Source of the DNA: Diploptera punctata
Taxonomy: Eukaryota; Arthropoda; Insecta; Blattodea; Blaberidae
DNA: 64,000 nt
Direction: 5' to 3'
Assembly (NCBI GenBank): GCA_030220185.1
Contig: JASPKZ010007528.1
Span: 62,001 to 126,000, forward strand
Shown here: in pieces, positions 1 to 10,400 of the stretch
Layout of the letters: every line of letters starts with the position of its first letter
Position numbering within the stretch: position 1 is the stretch's first letter
Position numbers and translations under genes: made by a program
The notes under the pieces: model-generated
Database searches by the model: none
Told to the model about the DNA's origin: nothing
The model's input: only the letters and a program-made list of their open reading frames with translations

Positions 1-165
1 TATTTTCAAATGTTGGTTACTCCTATTTGAGAGCCACCTAACGGATGTTACATGAAGCATTTCTGCGTGTCTAGAACCCGATACACAATATTCACATAAT
101 TTATAAATATTTAAAAATCGTAATATCATTTTATAAAATGGTTCCAAAATGGAAAACACTGCACT
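1..165. repeat. Dispersed repeat R1, copy 1
   Basis: These bases recur almost unchanged at 700-860, and a more diverged version lies at about 33660-33930 with partial versions near 32600-32745 and 34960-35095. The shared landmarks are a TTGGTTACTCCTATTTGAG stretch, the phrase GAGCCACCTA, and a run ending in GGTTCCAAAATG. There is no ORF and no terminal inverted repeat inside the window. It is an unclassified interspersed repeat. Confidence 0.75.
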
Positions 166-699
166 TAAACTAGCGTGAAATATTTTCAAAGTCCTACAGA
201 ACAACAGTGCACATGCACCAGAGTTTATAGAACCATAGATAACCCACAATCGAACCACATATTGATTATCATCCTCGATTACTATCTGTCGCTATGAAAT
301 TTAAATGACCAATATTTGCAATAAATCCCCAAATCTATGTTAAAAAAAAAATTAATAATATTAAAATTACCAAACGTTTATTAAAAAAGGGTGTACACCT
401 ACTTATCGCTCCCTAACGCTGATCCAACCAGCTATAACCCAAAACAGCGATAGAAAAATCATAGACTAAGTAATATACTCTGTGGAGAAAATAGCAGTTA
501 GCATCACAATATTGTCTAACAGTGTCATAATATTGTGATTTGCATATTTAAATAAATACTTCAAAATTGTCTAATAATGTTATAAAAACTGTTTGGAAAA
601 GTTTAAACTATTAAATAATGTAGTAAATACAAAAGAAGAGCTATAGTTTACAACAATATAACTGAAAAATCAAGCGCTAGTAGAAGTGCAGTTGAGCCT

Positions 700-985
700 T
701 ATTTTCAAATGTTGGTTACTCCTATTTGAGAGCCACCTAGTGGATGTTACATGAAGCATTTCTGCGTGTCTAAAACCCAATGCACAATATTCGCATAATT
801 TATAAATATTTTAAAATCGTAATATAATTTTAGAAAAAGGTTCCAAAATGTTTAAAATAGTACAAAATATTATAAATGGTTGAAAAGTGTTTAGTGCATC
901 AGTGGCATAAGTATGTTAGATGGAAAATTGTGTGTCAGTTTATCAACCTCAGCCAAATGTTTAAAAACACTATAAAATGTTAATA
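700..985. repeat. Dispersed repeat R1, copy 2
   Basis: Direct repeat of bases 1-160, same orientation, about 700 bp away. It continues beyond the first copy's similarity into a segment (TTTAGTGCATCAGTGGCATAAG) also seen near 32660, 33845 and 35045, so the full repeat is longer than the part duplicated at base 1. Unclassified. Confidence 0.75.
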
Positions 986-3850
986 ATAACTGAAAAAGTA
1001 TGTATTGCATGCTGTAAGAATCTTGTATGGGAAAGCATAGAGTAAGTTATTCAAATGTTGAGTCCTAAAACAAACATTTCACACAAATTTTCAGGCAGGA
1101 TATGTATTGAAAGCATAACTGTTATGTGGTTCTGAAGTCACAAATGCACCGTAGCCTGTTGTTTCCCTAGCATTTTGATTATTGGAGAAACAAGGCACAT
1201 GCCTTTAACTGCTTTATAAGGTGCAGATCTAATTCCAGATAAAATCTATATATATTTCTAAAGGCCTAGTTAATTAGCCAATCAATATATCACTTTCATA
1301 ACATTTTTACATAAACTCTAATAAAAGTTTGAGTAAAAAGAGTGATAACGCTGTTAAATATGACAAAGAAATCTAAACCAATCTTTGCACAAATATGCAT
1401 ATTCCATTTAATTCAGAATTAAAGTTGTTAGTTTTAAATTGCAATGACCAACATTTCTTCAATATAACCTATAAAGGATATGATAGGCCTAAATATTTGG
1501 CAATACAATGTTAAATGGCTTTTATGTTTTTAATTAATATAGTATCAATTAATTTTATTCTTAATACGATATTTCTATATTCAATAAAGAACAATTTTGT
1601 ATATTGTAATTTTGTTCATAAAACCCAAAACAAATTAACTAATAAAGTGTCAAACATTGCTCTTCGGATGGATTGTATGATAATGCAGCGGAAAAATATT
1701 TTTCCCAATCTATTGATCCATATTTACGATCCTAACCAGTGTATTATGTCAAATAAACTATTTCAGGACATACTGGATCAGTGCGATTAGATCATCTGAA
1801 AAAATGATAACCAACAAAATATATAATAATGCTTCATTGCTTTATCTTTTATAAATAGCAGTAATATTTTTCATCAAACAAGCCATCTTGCATAAAGGGC
1901 TGAACAGCTTTATAAAGCTCTTAGTAGCCGTGAAAATGCCGGGAACATTCCAACATTTCGTGAAAAATTGTTTTTAGTAATAATAATATAAAATATACTT
2001 TACCTTTCGAAGTAATATTGTTTAATGCACTCAATTAAACCAAACGAAAATAAATAATTCTCATTAAACGTAAGACTTGCGTGTACACGATAGCGTCTCT
2101 TTTAATGTCTCCTTGGAGAATTCACAATCACTGATATGGAGAATATCTGGAATGAAACATAAGTTTCTAAATTCTGAACAAAACATAAGGTTGATTTCCA
2201 ATAAATCCTTGCCTTTATATTAATATTATTAAATTCAAGCATAATTTAACCGAAAGTTGTAAATTATCTGCTTAAACTTTGATGCCATATTTAATAAGTT
2301 TTATATTTCGAAAACCATAGATATGTATATGTGCCTGGAAGTCACTGCATTACAAATTCAAATATGCCTATTGAAATGACATGACTCCCGCATTTCAAAT
2401 ATATCAAAATAATTTTCATATGACATACATTTAAAATTATTATATTTATTAAACTTAATACTACACTAATTGTATATTCTACAAAACTATAAATGTAAAT
2501 ATTACGTTAAATAATTTATTTTAAAATTACCATCATTCATAAGCAGGCAGCGAAAAAAAGAAAGAAATAAAATAAAGAAAGAAAGAAAAAGGTTAGACCA
2601 CCCTAACATTCATATCTAAAATAAAAATAACCGAGTAGAAACATTCGATGGGGACATTGGTTGAATAACGTAGTCATATATATTACGGTGACACATTAAC
2701 GATAAATTATGTAATTGGATCGTAATATGTTTTAGAGCCATTTTCTAACACGAATTAAAAGTCATCAATCATTGTGATATTACGAACGCAAAATTGATAC
2801 TAATTTCTATCTTCAGGAGAAATTAAATTGCTGACTGCCATCTAGCGGCTGACAATTTAACTAAAGTAAGTAGGTCCTGCATTGCGTTATATTGACTTTT
2901 TGTAAGTCAATTGCCATATATTAACAGATCGAAATCTAAATAATTTTTTTTTTTTTGGTCCTGCTGGGGAAATATAGAAAATTACTGGTTATGTATGGGT
3001 TACAGAAAAAATAATTTGAGATAGGAAATCCAGGAATTTATGGAAATATAACATTAAACAGTAAGGAAAGAACAGTTTAGATGCCGATATAGATATTATT
3101 TATAAGAATAATTATAGAATATTTAACAACTGTCACATTTACAACAATTGCTATTAGAATTAACTTTTTTTCTTCAGATTTTAATTAAATATATTAGGAC
3201 AGTGTCCTTCGTACTAACAAGAAAATAAACCCAAAATCATATTTATTTAAAATAATTTTCCATTCATTTACTTATTTCCATACCTCAGTTGGTTGGTCTT
3301 CGCCTGTCTCAATATGATTTTTGCACAAATGTGCGCATTCCGTTTGAATATGATGTTTGTATCTTTTCCCCGATCATTGTTGCATCATAATTAAGACATA
3401 AGAGAGATAAAAGGAGATGATACGAAATTCATTTTTTAAATTCGTTTATTTCATTAAAAATTAATTTAATTTCACTGTTTATTTAACTATGACGGTTATA
3501 ATTTTATCAGTGTGCCATAAAAAATAATTCAAATGAAGGTACTTTCTTGAAATTTACAAGGATTCAACAAATTACTGGACATAAAAAGAAGCAAGGAAAG
3601 CCAGAAGTACTTCATAAAAATTTAGTAAATATTAAAATAATTCCATTCGAACGCAACGGGGAAAAAATAGATTATGGAATTATACGAGAAAAAACAAACT
3701 AATCTTGAAGGTGAGTTATAATATTATTCACATGATCTTATATCAGGGTAATTTACTAGAATCCGGGACCGCTACGTCAGTTTTTCATGAAAGATCTTAA
3801 ATATAAGACTAAGCAGTATTAAATCTAAACGAAACGTGACCTAATAGCCT
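986..3850. other. AT-rich non-coding stretch
   Basis: No coding evidence. The longest open frame (1515-1790, 91 codons) is AT-rich low-complexity translation with no recognisable domain. A GAAA-type simple repeat lies near 2552-2590 and a T-run at 2945-2956. I see no tRNA, hairpin or convincing mobile element. Confidence 0.5.
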
Positions 3851-3859
3851 ACTACAAAT

Positions 3860-4380
3860 TTAAACTATGGTGCATCATTGGTCTACCAGCGGGCCTCACA
3901 TTCACGTGTTAATTTCAGATATGGACACGATCATCTAGCCAGTATAGGAGTGGCATATGGTCAGCATATCGGATCTCCCCAGCGGTTCCGTTATAGCTGG
4001 TTTTCTCAACCTGAATACGCCACTTATTATAGCCATAGAGAACCGAACTTTGCACGCATGTAGAGGACCCGTTACAATACAATAATTTCATACCTACTTT
4101 CAAAAATCCCCGCCACAAAATACAACAAAGTGGTGTTCTTCTGTCAAAGTGACGGAAATTTATCAACGCGATTTTCACCCACTTACAAACATTGGATCGA
4201 CTTGAAACTTTGCACGCTTGTAGAGCACCCGATTATAGCTATCCAAATTCTTCGTGATGCTGGTTGGGCGTCGGTCCCAAACTGACAGATCTTTTTTTTT
4301 TTTTTCTTCCCTCCGGAGTTCTCAAGCTCTGCACCAAAGCTCGATACTTTAAACCGCTCACTAGACAAAAGGTCTAATAC
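3860..4380 (-). repeat. Degenerate SINE3-like sequence
   Basis: The middle matches the body of the SINE3 copies at 17363, 27488 and 36663: GCGGGCCTCACATTCACGTG, the atcatctagccagtgtagg segment, and GTTATAGCTGGTTTTCTCAA are recognisable. The tRNA-like head on the right is decayed but the 4250-4370 segment (atgctggttgggcgtcggtccc) corresponds to the SINE3 phrase atgctgggtgggcaccggtccc. Two pieces appear rearranged or duplicated around 4050-4200. The small ORFs here are shadows. Confidence 0.55.
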
Positions 4381-4394
4381 AACCACGTTAAGGT

Positions 4395-4535
4395 GAATTA
4401 TTTTTTGTATATTGTATTGTACGCCTATGTTTTTCCCTTTACAGAGATTTAGGCGCTCTCCCCCTACAGGGAAGAATTTGAACCATACTAATTTAGTTAC
4501 ACTTGTTTTCGTACAGATGTCTTTTTGAGTGGTCC
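4395..4535 (-). repeat. SINE4 3' tail, truncated
   Basis: Reverse complement of the tail of the complete SINE4 at 32188-32593: CTCTCCCCCTACAGGGAAGAA, accatactaatttagttacac and gtacagatgtc are shared. The tRNA-like head is absent, so this is a 5'-truncated copy. Confidence 0.7.
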
Positions 4536-4539
4536 GGAA

Positions 4540-5569
4540 TTATTTTTTGTATCTCTTTAAATTTAAGACGAATGCTGAGAGAGAAAAATATGGCGTAAGT
4601 GCGACTCCGGATTCTAGTATATTATCAAAAAGAATTAATATGTGTATAACAGACAGCATGAATTAGGCAATAATTTTAGTCTGTCTGAAAAGTCCGTCAT
4701 GCAAGAAATTAATTCCTCGGCTAGTGGAGTTTGTTTCGATTTTCTTGGTTTATGGAATAAATCTTTGTTTTGTGGGTAATATGCACCTCCAAAGTGTATT
4801 ACTTACCAAAATAATACCTATAAGTGGTTAGCGTGAATTGTTTTCGGTTAGCTAGTTCAAACTAAAATCAGTCACAGGGTGTATTGCCCTTCTTTTGTTA
4901 ATTAAGTCCTATATTTCCAGTTTAGTTGCGAGACAACAAATATGGCAGCCGCTAGAGCTATTTTTAGATAGGCCCTATAGGCTTTCATGTAAACTCCTAA
5001 TGATCAATTTGTTTTTTGAATGCCTTCCTCCTTCTTTGTAATTATTTACTCGTCAGCCAACGATTTCCTTCAATCTGAATCGTATTCAAATTAAAATATA
5101 TTAAAAGCTAACTAACAGAAATTCAATCTAACTGTCCTACTTGTGCGTAGCCTTTAGTATAAGGTTGAATTTCGGTTGGTTGGCTTTTAAGATATATTTT
5201 CAATTTGAAAAAAAAATCGTTGATTGACAAGTGTGTAATTGTCCTCTTTTATTTCAATTACACATACCGCGTTTAGTTGCGAAAAAATCAAAATTGTGGA
5301 TGCTACAGCGATGTTTAAAATTTCGTTTCAAGTTAAACCCCACTTCTCTTAGTCCGATTTTTTGCTGCTGAATGTCTTACTTTCCTTCATTGGTTGCTTT
5401 ATGCCAAGTTTGGTTCCGAAGAATAAAAAATGCCGGCTTGGTAGAGCGTTAACAGATGCAAATAGCGGACCCGGCAGACGTTGTCCTCCCCGAACGTTCA
5501 ATTCTCGTGTCATGACCGGACGATAAAAATATAAGTTACTTTTTTACCGTAAAATTCACTGATTAAGAC
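4540..5569. other. Unclassified AT-rich DNA, possible old mobile element
   Basis: No gene. Two loosely similar blocks (about 4900-4950 and 5240-5320, both with TTTAGTTGCGA) suggest an internal duplication. The phrase GCGGACCCGGCAGACGTTG at 5466-5484 and the aaaatcggtccag phrase near 6060 resemble an old arthropod repeat, split by the PLE at 5580-5861. I cannot name it. Confidence 0.35.
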
Positions 5570-5579
5570 GATTTAATAA

Positions 5580-5861
5580 TATTGAGTGGAGAACATGTTT
5601 TTAATAACTCACCTCATACAATTTCAAATATATTTGATTTAAGACCATTGGTTCCGAATGAATTTTTCAGTCATCTTCAGTTTATTTTCAGTTGAAGTCA
5701 TGAAAATAATGTGAAGATGAATGAAAAATTCATTCGAAACCAATGGTCTTAAATCAAATATATTTGAAATTGTATGAGGTGAGTTATTAAAAATATGTTC
5801 TCCACTCAATATTAATTATATAACCTCATAATGTTTACTTCCCAACGTTAATTTTAATACG
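5580..5861. mobile_element. Penelope-like element, inverted dimer (PLE-A)
   Basis: Two arms of about 110 bp (5582-5690 and 5702-5815) are near-perfect reverse complements with 3' ends facing outward. The right end carries the conserved PLE terminal segment ATAACCTCATAATGTTTACTTCCCAA. A 10-bp direct repeat GATTTAATAA flanks the unit (5570-5579 and 5862-5871), so the whole dimer behaves as one insertion. Each arm holds a hammerhead core, each with one damaged element. Assignment to PLEs is by similarity to the other copies that carry GIY-YIG coding sequence. Confidence 0.75.
5711..5749 (+). ncRNA. Hammerhead ribozyme core in PLE-A, damaged
   Basis: GTGAAGA (first base altered from CTGAAGA), a stem II hairpin with GAATG and CATTC arms, GAAA, a short stem III (CCA/TGG) and the TC cleavage pair. 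The opposite arm (5642-5680, - strand) has the reverse situation: CTGAAGA intact but GGAA instead of GAAA. Neither is predicted to be active. Confidence 0.5.
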
Positions 5862-6179
5862 GATTTAATAAGTTCGCAAGAAAATTATAAGCGTGCACGA
5901 TGACGTCACATTGCTGTTACACGGAATATGTCGATAATGCAGATGACTACACATCTGACACAAAAATAATCCTATAACCCGATCGCAGAGCCACCTATAG
6001 AGTACAATTGTGAATCTAAACCATCCAGGGACCCACTCAAACACAAACAAAATTTAATCAAAATCGGTCCAGTCTTTTAGGTAGTTTTTAATTTCGGGTT
6101 ACAAGTAAACCTCCATTTCTAATTGTCCTATTTTTTGATAATACATACCTCGGTTTATTTTAATAGGATATACTGAGTT

Positions 6180-6690
6180 TCGTCCTTTAAAAAAACGTTA
6201 AACTGAAAATATATAAAACTATTATTCTACCAGTTATATTATATGGATGCGAAACATGGACTCTTACTTTAAGGGAGGAAATGAGATTATGAGTATTTGA
6301 GAATAAATTTCTTAGGAAAATTTCTGTCAAAAAGAGATGACTAGACAGGTGAATGGAGGAAACTTCATAATAGTGAGTAACATGGTATGTATAGGAGGCC
6401 AGATATAATAAGAACAGTGAAGTCTCATAGACTGTGATGGGAGGACATGTGGTACAAATTGGGAATGAAAGAGATGCATGGAAGCTTTTTTTTAGGAAAA
6501 CCAGATGGAAAATTCCCAGTTGGTAGACCAAGAATGAGGCGGGAGAATAACATTTTCCATGTTTTGAGGGAAGTAGATTATACAGGGGATGATTGAAAAA
6601 CATTAGCTCAGGATAGGGATGTATGGAGAGATTATGTCTGCACGAGCATGAACCTATGACAAAATTGGCTATTAGGAATTGGATGATGCC
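6180..6690 (+). pseudogene. LINE reverse-transcriptase 3' end, decayed
   Basis: The same sequence as the LINE at 42690-43840, with frameshifts and in-frame stops. Shared pieces include the segment encoding KLKIYKT.ILPVILYGCETW, then RRLRW, GRPRMR, and the final WR..V..AMN block typical of the C-terminal end of a common insect non-LTR retrotransposon. The site at 6272, ACTTTAAGGGAGGAA, is uninterrupted and supplies the empty version of the Harbinger-like insertion at 42883. Confidence 0.75.
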
Positions 6691-6711
6691 AAAGGTATTA
6701 ATCAACCGATA

Positions 6712-6850
6712 TATCTATATATATGTGTATATATATATCCCGTCCAGGCATTTATTTTTCTTATCTTGTCATATATATATATATATATCTTCTGTATGTG
6801 TGTTTGTCACTCTACTCTTAAAACAACTGGATCAATTATATATATATAAT
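6712..6850 (+). repeat. TA microsatellite with tRNA-core element fragment
   Basis: Two (TA)n runs bracket a 3' fragment of the tRNA-core element family beta: CCCGTCCAGGCATTTATTTT followed by ttcttatcttgtcatata, identical to the end of the complete copy at 60763-60880. The tRNA-like core itself is missing. Confidence 0.65.
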
Positions 6851-7086
6851 AGTTTTATATATTTTCAGTTTAACGTTTTTTGAAAGGAGTTGGGACATCA
6901 AGAGTCTCTGCAATGCATAATAGCACACATTTCCAGAATTGAGCCTAAGTTTAATTTCTTTGTGTATCTCATTCCTATTTGTGATTATTGTTCCTAGGTA
7001 TTTGAATTCAGCCACTTCTTCAAAATTTCTCTCATTTGTCAATAGCTGTCCATTTCCATTATATAATGTATTTCTCTTCAAATATA
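6846..7086 (-). pseudogene. LINE reverse-transcriptase fragment, inverted
   Basis: The - strand encodes FKYLGTIITN, then EIKLRLNSGNVCYYALQRLL and KLKIYKT, the same LINE family as 6180-6690 and 42690. Its 3' edge overlaps in sequence with the start of the + copy at 6190 (about 35 bp), so the two pieces are inverted relative to each other. Heavily truncated. Confidence 0.7.
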
Positions 7087-7243
7087 AATATTGTTGTATT
7101 GTTGCTTAGATCAGTTGGAACACAATTCATAATTTGTTAACATGTCTGAAGAAGGTACAGTGTACCAAAACAGCTGTCACTGAATTATATAATAAATAAG
7201 AAAATCAAATAAAACTATGTTTTATTTTTATTTAATTAATAGT
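7087..7243 (+). mobile_element. Penelope-like element family X, 3' end only
   Basis: Matches the 3' region of the PLE copies at 10438-11043 and 47060-47505: TTGTTGCTTAGATCAGTTG, ATGTCTGAAGAAGGTACAG, then the A-rich end with AATAAAACT. It stops about 20 bp before the splice acceptor of the first zinc-finger coding exon. A hammerhead core lies at 7146-7178. Confidence 0.7.
7146..7178 (+). ncRNA. Hammerhead ribozyme core, family X, G-to-A damaged
   Basis: CTGAAGA, stem II GGTAC/GTACC, then AAAA where GAAA is required, stem III CAGCTG, and TC. It lies in the sense direction just upstream of the first ZAD exon; the changed GAAA box should abolish cleavage. Confidence 0.55.
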
Positions 7244-7264
7244 ATATATAACTCTTTTTCACAG

Positions 7265-7428
7265 ATAATGAAGAAAATGCTGAAGGAAAAATGTCAGGTT
7301 CTAATTGTGAAACTGGATCCAAGAGACTGTGCAGATTATGTGCCAAAACTGGACAAATGACGTACATATTTGATTCAACTTCGGGCAAGAGTTTAGCTCA
7401 TAAAATCAATTCATGTCTTCCAATTACA
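7265..7428 (+). CDS. ZAD zinc-finger gene, first coding exon
   Basis: Begins after CTCTTTTTCACAG and ends at ATTACA before GTAAGTATG. Contains the ATG at 7291 and the first ZAD cysteine pair. The nearer ATG at 7268 is out of frame, so 7291 is the likely start unless a coding exon lies upstream. Confidence 0.85.
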
Positions 7429-10400
7429 GTAAGTATGACATTTAAGCGGGGGCACGTCGTAGCGTAGTGGTTAAGGCACTGTGCTACAAGCCGGAAGGTC
7501 AAGGATTCAAGTCCCGGTGGGGTCAGGATTTTTAAACTGACTCAAACCTTCTGGCAGCACTATGGCCCTGGGGTCGACTCAGCCTCTAACGAAAATAAGT
7601 ACCAGACTCTTATTCTGGGGGTAAAGGCGGCCGTCATGCAGGGCTGACATCAAGTGCCGATTGTCTAGAAACAGTGGGAGCCTTAACCTCCTACTACCCC
7701 AAGGGCCTCCTGATACCTGTAATGGGATCACTTTAATGACATTTAAGCAGACCTATGGAAAATGTGCTGAATCAAGTCCCAATGGGGGACTATCTACTGT
7801 GTGCTCTCCCTCTGGTTTTTCTACAAGGAGTTTCCATGCCTCTCTTTCATTTTTCATTCTTGCTATATGTCCTACCCATCTAATTGCATCTGATATTTTG
7901 TTTGCATTATTTGCTTGATAGAGGATTTCATCTCTTATTCTGTTGCTACTATTAATTTCTACTCCTAAATATTTGAATTTTATGACCTGTTCTATACTTT
8001 TCCCTTCTATTTCTAATTTACCACGTTGTGGGTCCTTGGATATTGCCATTGATTTGGTTTTATTTGTTGAGATTTTCATGTTATGTTTTGCTGTTATTTT
8101 TATAATTAATATATTTATTTCAGGTAAAAAAGACAGATCCTTTACCAAAACAGTTGTGTAATTCCTGTGTGGAGCAACTTAACATAGTTTATGAATTCTC
8201 AGAAAGCTGCGCACAAGCAGAGGATAAATTAAGCATTTGCGCAGAAAAACAGCTGTTCAGGTATTTAGCATTAAGGCTTTTAACACTGATATTTGAATGT
8301 CAAGACAAGATAGAAGCTAAAAGTATTATCCTAAGATGATCATTTCCACTTAGCCACTGTTTTCAGAAATCCACTGGAAAACTATATTTTTATTTAAATT
8401 TTTGGCTAAACTTTACAATCTGTGACGCAACTTTTTAAAATCCTTCATACAAATGTTATTCCTAGGGATCCATTTTTCAAATTATTTCCCAAATTTACAA
8501 TGATTTTTACATTTTTTAACGATTATTTCAATATCCATCCATAGTATCCATAGTAATTCTGCCCGAAGGCAGGTCCTTCACTGCAATCATAGCATTTTCA
8601 TGCTATGCTTGCAGCTTTACTAGGGAATTGCAGGTGTGGTAGCTTCCCGTTGCTTTCCACACTGGTGAAGGATGATGGTGGCCATATGATTTCGGGGACC
8701 GTTTGGGCCTTAAAGTTTTCCTGACATTTGTCTTACAGGTGAGGAAAAACCCCGATAAAAACCTCACCCAGAAAAACTGCCCCGACCGGGGATCGAACCC
8801 CCGCTGCGTGACAAGGCAGCACGCTACCTCGAGACCACAGCGGTGAATTATTTCAATATATTTTTCAATAATATTTAACTACGTACATAGCATGGCAACC
8901 ATAATGATTTTAATGAATATTCTATGCAACAACAAAGACATGTTCCACAGCAGCTAACATAGAATATGTACTAATTAACTGTACAAGTATCCTTCAGAAT
9001 TTCAGAACTTACTATTTATCTTTGGATATTATATTCTTTCACAGCTTTTAGGTTTGTTAAATATCGTGTATATGTTGGCTGCATCCTGTGATTACATAGT
9101 GTAAACCGCTTCATGTTTGTTGGCGCATGCGGATGGTGTATGATTGGTACTTAGAACATTTTTTCGTGTCACATGTAAAGAATTTATAATTTCTTTAATC
9201 ATTAAATGAATTTCTATTATTTTTAGTGTTGGTTCAATACCCAGCAGGGTTGAAAATTTTAATTGTTAAATTTTCAATCTCGGGGCCAGACGGGATGCCT
9301 GTGTACAATTTCTAATCGCTCGATTCCTGCATAAAATTGCAAATCCCTCCACAGTACATACGTTGAGAAGACATATGGTTCGTTCATCGGATGGGAATGT
9401 AAGGCTTGGTGGCCCATTGATGCTTTTCAACAGAAGTAAGCTATGTGCCAGCAAAGCCACTGATCCAAACATTCTGGCAAAACTATGGCCCTGGAGTAGA
9501 CTCAGCCTCTAACAGAAATGAGTACCATATGCTTGTTTTGGGAGTAGAGGCGGCTGTCACACAGTGTTAACAACCCGGCTAACATTAAGTGCCAATTGTC
9601 TAGAAAAAGTGGGAGCCTTAAACTCTTACTACCCTAAGGGTCTCTCAAGGCCTGTAATGGGATCACTTTATATTTTATTTACACAGAAATTCTAGCCCTG
9701 CTAATTGCCAATTGTTTGACAATGGGGCTAACCAGATGACCAGCGAACTTCCACTCTACTCTTTTTTATGCCCTTTTAAAAATACATCAGATTTGAACCT
9801 GCATATTTTAGAGTGGGGGTTCTTTTTTTTTTTCTAATTCCACCAGGTTGCATTTTATGACATTTCTGGTTTTCTCCCCTGGCATTGGCGGAATTGTAAT
9901 CCATTTCTTAGGTTGGGGCACCTGGAAAGTGGAGTTACGTTACCCTGATGTTATGATGGGTGATAAATGATAATGAAGCACCAGTTCTTAACCTAAATTC
10001 CAGACCATGGGCAACCACAGGAATAATTCCCTTTAAGGAAAAATTCCTATGGTTTGACCGGGAATCAAATCTGGGACCTCATTAACCGTAGTCAGAAACA
10101 CTGACCACTAGCTCATGAGGCCGACTGGTGTGATCTCGAGGTAGCATGCTGCCTTGTCACGCAGCAGGTCTGGGTTCAATCCCCGGTCAGGACATGTTTC
10201 CTGGGTGATGGTTTTTTTTCTCACCTGTAAGACAAATGTCAGAAAACATTAAGGTCCAAACAGTCCCCGAACATCATTAACATATTCATTAAGCTTAGGA
10301 TTAAGGTCTCTCCTGGCACATCATCACGGCAATGTAACTTCACCTTCCAGGTGCCCAAACCTCAAGTGGGTTACAATACAGCAAATGCCTGGAGAGAATA

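Noticed and set aside
1515..1790. 91-codon open frame
   Set aside because: AT-rich translation with no motif; expected by chance in this base composition.
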